Positions 22,169-33,758 of a stretch of DNA of 64,000 bases are shown one piece after another. A program made the position numbers and the translations under genes. The stretch is from NCBI GenBank assembly GCA_964019415.1, contig OZ025870.1:8709915-8773914 (forward strand), read 5' to 3'. Below the pieces are notes generated by a model. The model had not been told where the DNA came from and did not search any database. It saw nothing but the letters and a program-made list of their open reading frames with translations. This DNA is from Ianthella basta. Taxonomy: Eukaryota > Porifera > Demospongiae > Verongiida > Ianthellidae. The number at the start of each line of letters is the position of its first letter. Position 1 is the stretch's first letter.

Positions 22169-24824
22169 TTGGTATGGGATATAGTGTTAGATAGTGATGT
22201 TGGATGCCAAGGCAGTGAACCTGAGGACACCTCAGGTGAATGTTCTGGTAATGAGTTCAGATATGTGGTCCCGGATGACTACCTATGTGATAAGAAGAGG
22301 GATATTGAGAGCATTGTGGAGAATTTGCATAGTTTTGATGGTGACCAGAATCATTTGGATAGTTTGTATGATCAGTTGATTGGGTTGATGTTCAGTGGGC
22401 TGCATAAAGTTAAGTGTTCTCTGAGCACTTCTAGACAGAAACATAGGTGGTTTACAAAGGATTTGATGAATATGAGGAAGACATTTCATCAATCTGAACG
22501 CGTGTGGCTGAGAACTAAAGATAAAGAGGAAAGGAAGTACAAGAGAATGGATTATGTTGCTAGTCAAAGAGCTTATGCCAAAGCTGTTAGAAGTTCCAAA
22601 ATGAAGTTATTTCGGTCTCAGCAGTTAAGGCTGGAGAAGCTTTTGGGTAACCCCAAGAGATGGTGGAGGAAAGTTAAGAAGCTGGGCATTGTTAAGATGA
22701 AAAGTATCAGATGCTTATCTTGACAAAGTTCTTGACAACAATGGTGTGATCCAATCCGGTGAAGAGGCTGTAAAAGTCTGGAGTGCACACTTCAGGGAAG
22801 TGTTGCAGGGGAGTAAGGAGCCACTGGTGGGGAAGTCCGGACGTAGTGTTTGCAGTGAGGCACTTCAGGGTGAGCAGGGCAGCGATAATCTAGAGTTGTA
22901 AGGTGAAATTACTCGAGAAGAGGTGATGTGGGCATTGAGTAAGGCAAAGAAGAGAAAGTCGACAGGTAGAGATGGTATTTCTCTTGAGATGATGGAAGTG
23001 GAGATTTTAAGGGATGTGTGGGTGCATTTGTTTAATGCTTGCTGGAGGTTTGGAGTTGTCCCCTCCTTCTGGAAACGTTCTATCATTGTGCCAATTCCTA
23101 AGGGGAGGGTGAAGGGAGCGTGTGACACCAGTAACTTCAGAGGTATCTCCCTGACATCCTTGGTTGGAAAGATCATGTGTATGGTCTTGAACAACCGGCT
23201 GGCTGACTTCTTAGAAGCTAAAGAGCTATTGGCTGATGAGCAAGGTGGCTTTCGTAGGGGCAGAGGTTGCAGGGACCAAATTCTATCTCTATTGTTGATT
23301 GGACAGTCTATGGTTGCCAAGAAGTCTACATAGTGGGATGGTAGCTGCTTTCATTGACTTCAGGAAAGCCTACGATAGGGTGGACAGGATGAAGTTGTGG
23401 GACTGCTTAAGTCAGTATGGCATTGGTGGGCACTTTCTCATGTTTTTGAAAGGGTTGTACGATGGCAGTATGTCTCAGGTGAGAATTAACAACCGTCTAG
23501 GCAAGGAATTTGCAGTATCCAGAGGCCTGCGCCAAGGATGTGTTCTGTCCTCACTCCTGTTTTCTCTGTACATAAACAGTCTAGTATCAGAGTTGAAGCG
23601 CAGAGATTGTGGGGTGCTATGTGGTGGAATGCTGGTATCTAGTCTCCTGTTTGCAGATGACACAGTCTTGTTGGCTAAGAATGCAGAAGATATGAGGAGG
23701 AGCCTGCAGTGTCTACAAACTTGGTGTGAGGAATGGTCTGTGGAGATAAATGTGGAGAAGAGTGCTATGATGCACATGAGGAAGAAGAGAGTGGATAGAT
23801 GTGCAGCTACCTTCAAGATTGGTATGAATGAAATCCCTTGGGTTTCCTCCTATAAGTACTTAGGATGTGTGATAGATGAGTTCCTAGACTGTTCTGAGAT
23901 GGTAGAGCATAGGGTGAAGCTAGGTTCACAGGCTTTGGGCGCTTGGCTGTGGAACTGCCGTGAGTCAGTTGGTGAGGTGAATGGCAGATCCTTTCTACAG
24001 TTGTTGCAGTCTTTGGTGGAATCTGTGTTAATGTATGGAGTTGAGGTTTGGGGCTGCCACCACAAGTTAGAGGGATTGAGCCAGATCCAGCTACGAGCTT
24101 TGCGCATCTTTTTTGGTGTTGGACTACGTCACCCTAAGGCATCATTGCTGATGGAAGCAGATGCTATGCCAGTTGCTTGGTTAGCTAGGGTCAGATGTGC
24201 TGCATTCTGGTTTAGAATACTGTCTAACCCCTTGTATGATGGCAGGATATTAAGAGTAGCTGCAGTAGAAGCTATGGTGTGTGGAGGGTCATGGATGATG
24301 AAACTACAGGATTGTCTTAAGTCATTTTGGTGGGATGGTGTTGGAGCTGAGGAGGTACGAGGTCTATCCAGTGCAGAAATCAAAGTTATGTTAGAAACTT
24401 GTGCAAAGAGGTCAATTGAGGATGAATGGACAATGTGAGCTTAGTATATACCTAACCTAAGTTGGCAACATTGCGGCTACTAAAAGAAAAGGGTAGTGAA
24501 TCGCGATGCTTGGAAGTAGCTAGTAAGTCTCTGAGACGGATGATGATGATGTTGAGAGGTGGGACAGCCCCCCTTATGATTGAAAGTGGACGATGGCGAG
24601 GGCTGCCGAGAGAGGAGACAAGGTGTCGGGAGTGTCAATCAGGGAAGATTGAGGATGTGCCCCATTGGTTGTTGGAGTGTCATGCATGGGGCACAGAACG
24701 ACAAGCTCTCCTGCAGTGCATGAGGCAAGTAGTCAATGATTTTGACAATCTTGAGGAGGATGACAAGTTGGTCTGCGTTTTGGACAGGGGATGCAAGCAC
24801 GCATCAATATTGAAGCCATTATGA
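22169..24824 (+). pseudogene. LINE 1 reverse transcriptase and C-terminal zinc knuckle
   Basis: RT motifs include STGRDGISLEMM, FIDFRKAYDRVDR, LRQGCVLSSLLFSLYIN and the catalytic LLFADDTVLL (about 23647). They are followed by SYKYLGCVID and the thumb region ESVLMYGVEVWG. The last part (24462-24824) has CRECQSGKIEDVPHWLLEC, a CCHC-type motif. Frameshifts lie near 22720 and 23330, and the frame breaks at 24438. The YADD-equivalent active site is intact in sequence. Confidence 0.8.
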
Positions 24825-25139
24825 AGATGTGGAGTGCCCGATTCTATTAGCTAATGCCCCCTTTCAAGTACCTGTCCAGACTGATTGCTGTTGAACTGAT
24901 TAATTGACTATACTGACATGACTTTAATTATGCTTATTATGATGTTTACTTCGCTGCTTCTTTTGGCCTCACAGGGCAGTTTGGCCCTAGTGCCTGAGGG
25001 CATGTGGCATAATAATAATAATAATAATAATAATAATATATAATATAGTTTCTGCATCATGCATGCAATTGACATAATTAAATCTGTCAATACATGAAGT
25101 ACAATCAATCAAACATGCAGTTTATATCGCTATATATAA

Positions 25140-28100
25140 GTTGCACAAAGTTGAATGAAAACTCTATTTCAATTAATTATTATTATTTTGAATCAATTGA
25201 TTAAAACATAGTAAAGTAGTTCAATGCAAATTAAAGATTGAAACAAACTAAAATCCTAACAATAAATCATGCATGACATTAATTAAACAATTATACTGAT
25301 CAATTAAATCAAATGAAATCAATCAAATCAACTCAATTAAATCAATCAATCAATCAATGCTTAGGGAGCTAGTCCCCAAGACAGAAGCTGCGTTGCCCCT
25401 TTGGACGGCCACAGATAGCCTCTGGAGGAGGTAGGCAAACGAACTCTCCTCAGCCGTCGCTTGTCTGAGGCGGTTGCCAAGGTCCCTCAGGAACTCCAGG
25501 GTCAGCGGGCCACAAGCACCTGAGGTCTCGATGGCAACTGGGGTGAAGAAGTAAGCTGGGCCCAGACAGCTGTACTTGGACTTCTTCTTGCTCTCTGCTG
25601 CTGCTGCCACTGCTCCTGCTTCATTGGTGGCACTTAAGAGATACGAAGGGGCAAAGGTGTCTGGGCTGGTGGCATCCCAAACCAGATGCTTCCCACTCTT
25701 CCAAGGGACCACAGTGACCCCATCAGGATGTTTTCCGTCTGCCCGTTCCAAGCCTGATGGCTCAAGTCGCGAGGGGACATTAGCCGCAGACAGTGATCTG
25801 TGTATAACATCATTTAATGCTGCATGGCGGTAGTGACGTCCCTGGCTTCTTCGACAGCTGAGGCCGTGCGTTGACAGGGCATCGACCTCTGCACCACAGT
25901 GAAGGCAAGTGTGGGGGCTGCACAAAGGGGTTTCCAGGCGTAGACCAATTGCAATCCTGACTGTCTGGTCTTCCATGCATAGGCCAAGGGGAGAGATTGG
26001 CAAAGCTTCCAACCAGGCTCCTGACTCTCTAGTTGAACATGCAAGCAAGCGGGCTCGGGCAGTGGGGCTGGGTGCTGTCTGCAGGAGGCTGTCAGCAACT
26101 GAAGCCACTACGATGCTGTCCCATGACCTCTGATGTAGCCTGGCTTCTCCTTCTGGTGGTGGAAGGCTGTGACCCTTTGACCAGCAGGCCTCAGCTTCAC
26201 CCTGGTTGGAGAGGGGTGCATCATGAAGATGGGGAGGCACAATACGGCGCACCAGATCAGAGGAGGCGGCTGTTGAGGCCAGATAAGCTGATGGCGCCAG
26301 CTGCACTGCTCTTCTGATGCCTAGTCCCCCTAACCTCACTGGGAGTGTGGCCTGGCTCCAGCTGGTGCTGTCATCCGGAAAACGGATGTTGGTGATATCA
26401 CTTACGATGGACTTCAGGAGCTCATCATAATCTTGGAGTCTGGAAGACAAGAAGCAGGGTGCTGTCCTCAAGCAGTGCATCAGCTTAGGCAGGGCAAAAG
26501 AATGCTTGAGGAGGACAATGGCATCGTGGGTGGATAGATGTGCAAGTCTGTCCCCCATGGTCTTCAGGGCGTTGCATTTGTCGGCAAGGGTGCTGGAGAT
26601 GGAGGAGACCTCACCTATGGGAGATCCCAAAAGAGTGGCCTCTTGGGGTTCCACGACCAGAGCTCCTGGGATGGAGAGCAGCAAAGGGTCAATAGTGTCA
26701 CGATTACAGGAATTACAGATAATTTCAGACTTCACTTCATTCAATTCCAGGCCAATTTCTGCTCCCACTCTCACCACCTCCTCTAAATCATGTCTGAGAT
26801 CATCGGCAGTACCCCCCAGGGTGCCATCATCCAGGTAGAACATTTGGAATTCAGAGATCAATTTGGGCCCCAGCTGATGGATTGTTAGGCAAAAGAGCAA
26901 GGGTCCTAAAGGATCTCCCTGCTGTACCCCTTCCGCTGACTGGATGGTCTGATCTCCCCAAAACAGAGTGGATGGGGAGGAGTAGGCAGAGTGAACAAAG
27001 CGAAACAGTCTGGGGGCTAGCTCCAGGACCGCTCTAAACATCTTGTCTCTACGGATGGAGTTGAAGGCGTTGCTAAAGTCCAACTTGAGGAGGGCCTTGG
27101 TGGAGTCAAGGTTGTGCAGGTAGAGCCTTGCAGCATGCACTGCTGCTTCGGCTCCCTTCCGAACCCCATAACCCAACTGCCAAGGCGCTAGGAGCTCCCT
27201 CATCTCTTCCTTCAACTCACCTCCCATCACCTTGGCCGCTAGGCGACGTAGGGTGCAACCAATGGCAATCGGCCTGATGCTGCCACTCTTCTTCTGTAGT
27301 GCTGTGAGGTTAGCCCCAAAGAAGAAAGGCCTCCAAAGTGGAGGGGTTCTGCCTTCCAACACCAGTTCCACGAAATGACCAAGGGTAGGGAGGAGGCCAC
27401 AACAGCTGACAGAGGGACCAATCATGTCCTTCAGGTGTTGAGGCTTGAGGCCATCGGGCCCACCTGCAGAACCGTTTGGGAAGGAACGAATGGCCCTTAA
27501 GATGCTCTTATCTGACACAGAAATGGGGTGTGGCCAAACATCCTCCTGCAGAAGGGGGTAGACTGAGTCAGGGTGGGGTGGGGGGTGCTTGTCCTGGAGA
27601 GCAGCAAAGGTGGTGTTATCTAGGGGTGCTAGTGTCTCCTCTGAGCTAGCGATTCTGACCGCTCCTATGAAATCCCCCTCCTCTAGTTTCGCTGAGACTC
27701 GGGCTGCCAAGGACCTAAGCGGATCCTTAGAAAGGTACTGGCCTCTGTTAGGTCGGGGGTCGCCTGTGGCATCTGGTGGGTCTGTCTCCGCTTCGATCTG
27801 CCTGTTAACAAGAGTAGCTAACGAGCTGCCTTGGGCTCCCCTTCGTGGCAACCTTAAACAACGAGAACTGAAGCGGGATAAACGATCCCACGAGGTGTGA
27901 TCGTTTCTGGCTACAACCGCTTCGAGGATGGACGCCAACTTCCTGCCCGCCGGCAGCCTTGAGGCCTTGGGAATCCTCTTGAGGATCTTCATGGCAGGTC
28001 TGGGAATATAGACTGCTGGGGATGTAACTTGGGTGGCCGTGGGAGACTCTGGATGGGCGGTGGGCGCCACGGCCGAAGGTGGGTTAGGAACGTGGCTAGC

Positions 28101-28270
28101 TGGCGGATGGCGAGATCCTGGGCAACGTGCTCGCACCGGGCCATGCTGTCTGATCAATCCAGCTGAGGTGACTGAGATTGGGCGAAGGCAGATAGAACAG
28201 GATGACCTAGGAACCGCATCCAAGCTCGCGCCAATCACCCGCGCGGCCATCTTGTTCAGAATTGAGTGAG
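25140..28270 (-). mobile_element. LINE 2 element with (GATT)n-rich 3' end
   Basis: The minus-strand element runs from just upstream of ATG 28250 to an AT-rich 3' region dominated by ATTG/GATT repeats (25280-25362). A similar solo 3' end (attaattgaacaatcatact...aatcaatcaatcaat) recurs at 28441-28515, next to the 5' end. The exact 3' limit is uncertain. Confidence 0.7.
25350..28250 (-). CDS. LINE 2: reverse transcriptase with C-terminal restriction-like endonuclease, intact ORF (966 aa)
   Basis: The likely start is MAARVIGASL at 28250. The frame extends further upstream only through an (ATT)n run. Domains in order: an N-terminal zinc finger CSICLRPI...IRQHGPVRARC (C18, C21, H36, C43); RT about 255-560 with LKLDFSNAFNSIRRDKM (D391), GVQQGDPLGPLLF and FYLDDGTLGG (YLDD 472-475). 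Then come a CLHCGAE...HGLSC zinc motif and a PD-(D/E)XK-type endonuclease, DGKHPDGVTVVPWKSGKHLV then WDATSPDTF. One ORF with C-terminal endonuclease marks the R2/R4/NeSL-type superfamily; the exact clade is undetermined. The ORF is uninterrupted, unlike its neighbours. The stop codon is formed by the (ATTG)n tail. Confidence 0.85.
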   Translation of the reverse strand: MAARVIGASLDAVPRSSCSICLRPISVTSAGLIRQHGPVRARCPGSRHPPASHVPNPPSAVAPTAHPESPTATQVTSPAVYIPRPAMKILKRIPKASRLPAGRKLASILEAVVARNDHTSWDRLSRFSSRCLRLPRRGAQGSSLATLVNRQIEAETDPPDATGDPRPNRGQYLSKDPLRSLAARVSAKLEEGDFIGAVRIASSEETLAPLDNTTFAALQDKHPPPHPDSVYPLLQEDVWPHPISVSDKSILRAIRSFPNGSAGGPDGLKPQHLKDMIGPSVSCCGLLPTLGHFVELVLEGRTPPLWRPFFFGANLTALQKKSGSIRPIAIGCTLRRLAAKVMGGELKEEMRELLAPWQLGYGVRKGAEAAVHAARLYLHNLDSTKALLKLDFSNAFNSIRRDKMFRAVLELAPRLFRFVHSAYSSPSTLFWGDQTIQSAEGVQQGDPLGPLLFCLTIHQLGPKLISEFQMFYLDDGTLGGTADDLRHDLEEVVRVGAEIGLELNEVKSEIICNSCNRDTIDPLLLSIPGALVVEPQEATLLGSPIGEVSSISSTLADKCNALKTMGDRLAHLSTHDAIVLLKHSFALPKLMHCLRTAPCFLSSRLQDYDELLKSIVSDITNIRFPDDSTSWSQATLPVRLGGLGIRRAVQLAPSAYLASTAASSDLVRRIVPPHLHDAPLSNQGEAEACWSKGHSLPPPEGEARLHQRSWDSIVVASVADSLLQTAPSPTARARLLACSTRESGAWLEALPISPLGLCMEDQTVRIAIGLRLETPLCSPHTCLHCGAEVDALSTHGLSCRRSQGRHYRHAALNDVIHRSLSAANVPSRLEPSGLERADGKHPDGVTVVPWKSGKHLVWDATSPDTFAPSYLLSATNEAGAVAAAAESKKKSKYSCLGPAYFFTPVAIETSGACGPLTLEFLRDLGNRLRQATAEESSFAYLLQRLSVAVQRGNAASVLGTSSLSID

Positions 28271-28284
28271 AATGAATGGGAATA

Positions 28285-28297
28285 ATTATTATTATTA

Positions 28298-28330
<33 letters not shown>
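28285..28330. repeat. (ATT)n microsatellite
   Basis: This is an interrupted ATT run directly upstream of the LINE 2 start. It creates a spurious upstream extension of the reading frame. Confidence 0.9.
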
Positions 28331-28331
<1 letters not shown>

Positions 28332-28679
28332 CAATACAGTAGTGATAAAACATAATGTGTGAAGGGTCACTTTATTCTAATAGTAATAATAAATGATAAT
28401 AATGAGAATTGTTATTATAAGACAAAGAGACACAGATACGCATTACATTAATTGAACAATCATACTGATAAATTAAATCAAATAAAATCAATTAAATCAA
28501 TCAATCAATCAATAGACTGGAGTCCTGGCAGCTCCAAAGTGCTCTGCACAGAGGCAGAGTTCCCATCTGGATAGCCATTATTATTATTATTATAATACAC
28601 AGTACACATCACATTAATAACTAATTACACAATTAATAGGTAATAATGGTAAGAGTGTACGTAAGTGCTTTACATTGTA

Positions 28680-29907
28680 ATAAAATACAATAATAGATTA
28701 ACCACAATAATAATACCACATGTACAGATTTTGACACACAGTGCTTAAACACTAAATAATGCTAAAAGTACAGTACACCCTAAATAAGCATGCATGCAAA
28801 ATGCTAAAACAGAATCGTCAGAGATCAAAACTGATTAAAACGAATTATTATTATTGTACAATAATAACCCAAGGCGGAGACCCACTGCCACCCGGACAGT
28901 GTCATCATTCATCCTCATACATACATACATACATACGTCGGCCTATTACAGCACCGGGGCTACATACAAGAAGCTATAGTGTACACATGTCCAATGAAAG
29001 TTGTGCAATATCAGTAAGTTGGTAGTTGCATGGCCTATGTAGCTAGTTGATTCGCTTCCTCCATTCGTCTCTGTCAGCAGCACATCTTGAGATTTCTGCA
29101 GCAGTCATATGTCCTCCCAGATCACTAATGATTGTTTTGAGGAATGTCCTTCTGTTTCCCTGCCCCCTTCGCATAGGACCTGAGCCCTGCCAGAATACTA
29201 GGTCTGCCACTGGTTGGTATCTGTCTTTGATGCAGCGAGCAGCATGCCCAACAAAATGTAGGCGCCGGTCTCGTATGATGTCATCTGCTCGTGGTAGGTC
29301 TCCGTACAGCTCTACATTAGTGATGCGATCTCTCCAGTGCACGTTCAGGGCTTTGCGCAGCAAGTTAGAGTAGGTGCCACAGATTCTCGATGTCAGCTGC
29401 TCAGTCAAGGTCCAGGTTTCTGCTCCATAAAGCAGAACACTCTCTACTGTGGCTTTGAATACTCTGATCCACACCCTCCACAATTTGTTTGCTGCTTCGT
29501 ATGCACATGCACGACGTACCACAAAGTCCTTGTTTGATGACATAATCCAGCTGCCAAGGTACCTGAAATCGGCTACCTCAGCAATTTCCCCACCACTCAG
29601 TCTCAGTGTAGGGTGAGTGTCGCCAGAAAAGTCACCTATTCTGATGTACTCGGTCTTCTTCATGTTGATGTGCAAGCCAACAGCAGCCGCATTCTCCTCA
29701 ACTGCTGTGAGTAGGGTCTGTGCGTTGGCCATGGTGCCAGACAGGAGGGGAGGAGGGGAGGGGATCCATCCTCAGTCCCAGTGATGAGACTGGAAGGGTG
29801 TTCAGCCATGCTCCGGACTCTTTGTTAGCAGCTGCTAACAGTCGTGCTCGGGATTGGATGTCGGGTGCAGCCTCCAGTAGAGATGCAGAGGTCTCTAGAA
29901 CTTTGGG
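28680..29907 (-). mobile_element. 5'-truncated REL-type LINE fragment interrupted by an RTE-like insertion
   Basis: 28687-28845 matches the 3' UTR at 33060-33205. 28868-28917 and 29767-29907 match the reverse complement of LINE 3 coding sequence around 32192-32385. A deletion of roughly 670 bp separates the 3' UTR from the coding part. The break at 28917/29767 is filled by a second element. Confidence 0.75.
28918..29766 (-). mobile_element. RTE-like LINE fragment nested in the REL-type fragment
   Basis: A 229-residue frame (29043-29732) has the RT 3' region and tail signatures GLHINMKKTEYI, FRYLGSWI, ESVLLYGAETWTLTEQL and RRLHFVGHAARCI. The tail is (ATGT)n on the minus strand (28915-28936). 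It is flanked by CATCCTCA at 28910-28917 and 29767-29774, a likely target duplication. It is 5'-truncated. Confidence 0.75.
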
Positions 29908-29919
29908 AACATGGGAAAA

Positions 29920-32900
29920 AATGGTGAAAAAATGGCGGACTGATCGAAGTTATCGGGCAAGTTCGAGCGTCTCTCCCCCCAGCGATTGTGGAGCCTAAAG
30001 TGATTGTCAACACATTTTGAAGATGTCCATTGATGATGGTAGATTGGAGCTGGGGAGCAGAGTAGATCAGCAACAAGAGGAAACCAACACCCTGTTGGAC
30101 CCCTCCCGCACTCCTTGTGCCGTGTGCAAACGATTAATGCCTGTAACAAGAACTGGATTGATTCGTGTCCATGGCCCTTTGGACAATCGATGCGACGGTT
30201 TTTGGGTACCCCCTGGAAGTCTGCCGAGTGACAGTGACTGCGGAAACAGCCAAATCCTGCCCCCTTTAGTTTCAGACACCCACCCCGTCTCCCCAAGGCG
30301 CGCTCTCTCCTCCCAAACTAGCAGCGCGGATGATCAAGAAGATACCACTTGCTGCGCGAGAACTGGCAGCGAAGAAATTGGCTGGGATTCTGGGACAGGT
30401 AGTTGCTAGCAGCGACCTGGCCTCATGGGACCGACTCCTGCACTTTGGCAGTCGCTGCCACCGTGTCCTTCCCAGAGGTGGTAGCAATTACAACACAGTC
30501 AAGGCATTCAAGAAGCAGATAGAAGATGAACTCGACCCTGCCCCACCCCATCCAGGTAGACAATAAGGTAGGAAAGCACAGAAGCGCAGTGCAGTGGAAT
30601 CGCTGGCTGCTTGGGTGACTGCCAAGCTTGAGGAAGGAGACTTCACCGGTGCCATCCGGCTGGTATTTTCTGAGGACACCATAGCAGACAGAAGCGAGGC
30701 AACCCTCAATGCTTTGTGAGGGAAACACCCAGCCCCTCATCCAGATACCCAGATCTGCCCGGCACCCCTGGAGACAAGTTGTACCCTTTCCGTGTCTGAG
30801 GAAGAAGTGTTCCAAGCGGTTCGCTCTTTCCCCAATGGATCAGCTGGTGGGCCTGATGGTCTGAGACCCCAACACCTGAGGAACCTGACTGGACCGTCAG
30901 CGGGGGTGGGAGGGCCACTTTTGCTCAGAGCTCTTACACGTTTCACCAACCTAATTTTAGCAGGCAAGACCCCTGAGACAGTCCGTCCACTCTTCTTTGG
31001 TGCAAATTTGGTAGCCCTGGAGAAGAAGGGGGGCGGAGTCAGACCCATTGCCGTGGGCTGTACACTCCGTCGTCTGGCTGCTAAAGCTGCTGCAGCGCGT
31101 GTCAAGAGCCCAATGAGGTCACTCCTTGCCCCGCGTCAGTTGGGATATGGGACCCCTCGGGAGCAGAGGTCGCAGTGCATGCTGCTCGCACCTACCTTGA
31201 CAACCTCCCTCTGGATCATTACTTCTCAAGTTGGACTTCTCAAATGCCTTTAACAGTGTCCGCCGAGACAAGATGTTAATCCAGGTCAGTGAATTTGCTC
31301 CAGAGCTTCTTCCTTTTGTGCACTCTGCATACTCTGCACCATCCACCCTCCTTTGGGGGGAAACCCCCTTACAGTCTTCTGAAAGAATGCAGCAAGGGGA
31401 CCCACTAGGCCCACTTTTGTTCTGTCTTGCTATCCATCCACTAATAGAAAAGCTCACTTCTGAGTTCATTGTTTTCTATCTGGATGATGGCTCACTTGGT
31501 GGCAGAGTTGGGGAGGTCCTTCAGGATCTCCAGACAGTGGAGGGTGCAGCGGAGGTGCTGAGGCTCCAGTTGAACAGAGAAAAGTCAGAGGTCATTGAAC
31601 ACAACTCTGCCTTCCTGGAACCCTTACTGGCTGCAGCCCCAGAGCTGAAAGTAACCAGCCCAGAGCAAGCTACCCTCCTCGGCTCTGCTGTGGGGAATGT
31701 GGAGTCTGTATCCAGAACCATACAGGAGAAGACTGAGATGCTTGGGGTCATGGGGAACAGACTGCAGTACCTCCATGCCCATGATGCCATCTTCCTCCTT
31801 CGCCACGCCTTAGCTATTCCTAAGCTGCTTTACACCCTTCGCACTTCTCCTTGTTTTGCCTCTCCGGAGCTTGTGGCCTATGACAACATGCTAAGGGCCA
31901 TCACTAGCAGTGTCACCAACACCCACTTTGGAGAACAGGATTCATCCTGGACACAGGCCTCCCTTCCGGTGAAGCACGGCGGCCTGGGCATCCGGAGCGC
32001 AGTGCAGCTTGCACCTTTCGCCTTCTTGGCTTCTGCAGCTGCCTCCTCTAATCTTGTTTGCCAAATCCTTCCAGACCGCCTGGCAGGCACCCTGGACACT
32101 GCTAGGGAGGAGGCCCTGGCTGCCTGGAGACAGGGTTCAGACGTCACCCCTCCATCAGAACCTGCTTCCCATCATCAAAGGAACTGGGACCTCCCCAAAG
32201 TTCTAGAGACCTCTGCGTCTCTACTGGAGGCTGCACCCGACATCCAATCCTGAGCACGACTGTTAGCAGCTGCTAACAAAGAGTCCGGAGCATGGCTGAA
32301 CACCCTTCCAGTCTCATCACTGGGACTGAGGATGGATGATGACACTGTCCGGGTGGCAGTGGGTCTCCGCCTTGGGATTCCCCTGTGCCGGCCGCATCAA
32401 TGCAGCCTGTGTGGGGCTGAAGTTGACAACCTAGCCACCCACGGCCTCAGCTGCAGACGAAGTGAGGGACGCCACCCTCGACACGCAGCCCTGAATGAAA
32501 TCATCCATTGTTCACTGTCCTCAGCACACATCCCTTCTCGTCTTGAACCTTCTGGAGTCTATCGCACAGATGGGAAACGACCTGATGGCATTTCAATGGT
32601 GCCGTGGAGGCATGGGAGGGTCTTGGTCTGGGATGCAACATGCCCAGATACCTTTGCCCCCTCCCATGTCTCAAGTGCTGCAACATCCTCTGGTGCGGTA
32701 GCAAAGCAGGCAGAACAGGCGAAGAAGGCCAAGTATGCCCACCTGGATGCGAGCCACTACTTCATCCCGTTGGTGGTCAAGACATCGGGAGTCCTAGGCC
32801 CAGAGGCTCTCCTATTTCTGCGGGACCTGGGACATCGGCTCAAGGAGGCAACAGGAGAACCAAGATCCCACCAGTTTCTGCTGCAGCGATTGTCAGTGGC

Positions 32901-33060
32901 AGTGCAGTGGGGAAATGCCGCGGCGATGCAGGGAACCCTGAAGGGATCAATGGACTCGGGGTGGGATGGGTATTGACTCTCCTTCTTTGTTTATTTGTTT
33001 GTTTGTTTGACTGTATGCTGTTATTAATTTACTTTAGTTTTCTGTGATTGTATTAATGTT
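29920..33060 (+). mobile_element. LINE 3: REL-type non-LTR element, decayed relative of LINE 2
   Basis: The order matches LINE 2: zinc finger CAVCKRLM...IRVHGPLDNRC, RT and REL endonuclease. The 5' region contains aaaatggcggac, and the 3' end passes into a T/G-rich tail (ctttgtttatttgtttgtttgtttg). LINE 2 and LINE 3 face opposite directions. Confidence 0.8.
30023..32976 (+). pseudogene. LINE 3 reverse transcriptase / endonuclease ORF, frameshifted
   Basis: The pieces are 30023-30310 (zinc finger), 30330-30566, 30792-31230 (FPNGSAGGPDGLRPQHLRNL), 31231-32253 (DFSNAFNSVRRDKM, QQGDPLGPLLF, FYLDDGSLGG) and 32332-32976 (CSLCGAEVDNLATHGLSC, DGKRPDGISMVPW, VWDATCPDTF). A TGA at 32251 replaces the expected codon before ARLLAAANKESGAW, and at least three frameshifts precede it. 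The catalytic YLDD and RPD..D residues remain. Confidence 0.8.
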
Positions 33061-33665
33061 ATATTAGATTAACCACAATAATAATATCACATATACAGAT
33101 TCTGACACACAGTGCTTAAACACTAAATAGTGCTAAAAGTACAGTACACCCTAAATAAGCATGCATGCAAAATGCTAAAACAGAATCGTCAGAGATCAAA
33201 ACTGATGTCAACATTAGCACTGTCAGGGAGGGATGCAATCACCGATGCTGCATTTCCGACCTGAATGGCAATGGAGATTCTCTGCAGTAGAAAGGTACAT
33301 GACCGTGCTTCCCCAGTAACCATCTTGAGCCGCTGGCCAAGCTCCCTCAGAAAATCCCTGGACTTTGGACCAATGGTACCACAAGTCTCCAGAGCAACTG
33401 GCTGGAAAAGATACATGCTGTCCAGGTGAGCATACTTCTTGGCCTTCTCTTCTTCAGCATGTGCCGCTGCTCCTCCTGGCTCTGTGGCTGCTCTTCGACG
33501 GTGCGACTGACAAAACGTATCGACACATGTGGCATCCCATACTAGATACTTTCCTTGTTCCCAGGGAACCATGGTCATCCCATCAGGACGCTTCCCATCT
33601 GCCCGGTGCAACCCTGAAGGCTCTAGCCGAGAGGGGATTTTCGCAGCTGTGAGAGCGTGTTGGAT
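33061..33665 (-). mobile_element. 5'-truncated REL-type LINE copy (endonuclease domain and 3' UTR)
   Basis: The minus-strand frame reads AAKIPSRLEPSGLHRADGKR, PDGMTMVPWEQGKYLVWDAT, LRELGQRLKMVTGEARS and FLLQRISIAIQVGNAASV, ending at 33206. It is followed by the 3' UTR shared with 28687-28845. It covers only the last part of the protein and lies tail-to-tail with LINE 3. Confidence 0.8.
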
Positions 33666-33758
33666 GAATGTTATTATTGTTATTATATTTAATGCCTTTA
33701 TGTATGACAAATTTATATTATACTGTTATGTTACAGTATTTTACTGTATGTCTATATT

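Larger units (their letters stand above)
20250..25037 (+). mobile_element. LINE 1: CR1/L2-like non-LTR retrotransposon, near full length, decayed
   Basis: The order is ORF1 with a PHD finger (from 20255), an APE-type endonuclease (21300-22165), reverse transcriptase (about 22923-24438), a zinc-knuckle tail (24462-24824), a 3' hairpin-rich end (ggcagtttggccc...gggcatgtggcat) and an (AAT)n tail at 25011-25036. ORF1 has one frameshift near 20815, and the second ORF has several. A 70-bp segment appears inserted near 21425 between two copies of aagcctgatgtgatc. It lies between the two host genes. Confidence 0.85.

Noticed and set aside
28251..28370. Upstream extension of the LINE 2 protein through poly-Asn/poly-Ile
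   Set aside because: It is encoded by the (ATT)n repeat outside the element. The family-like start is MAARVIGASL.
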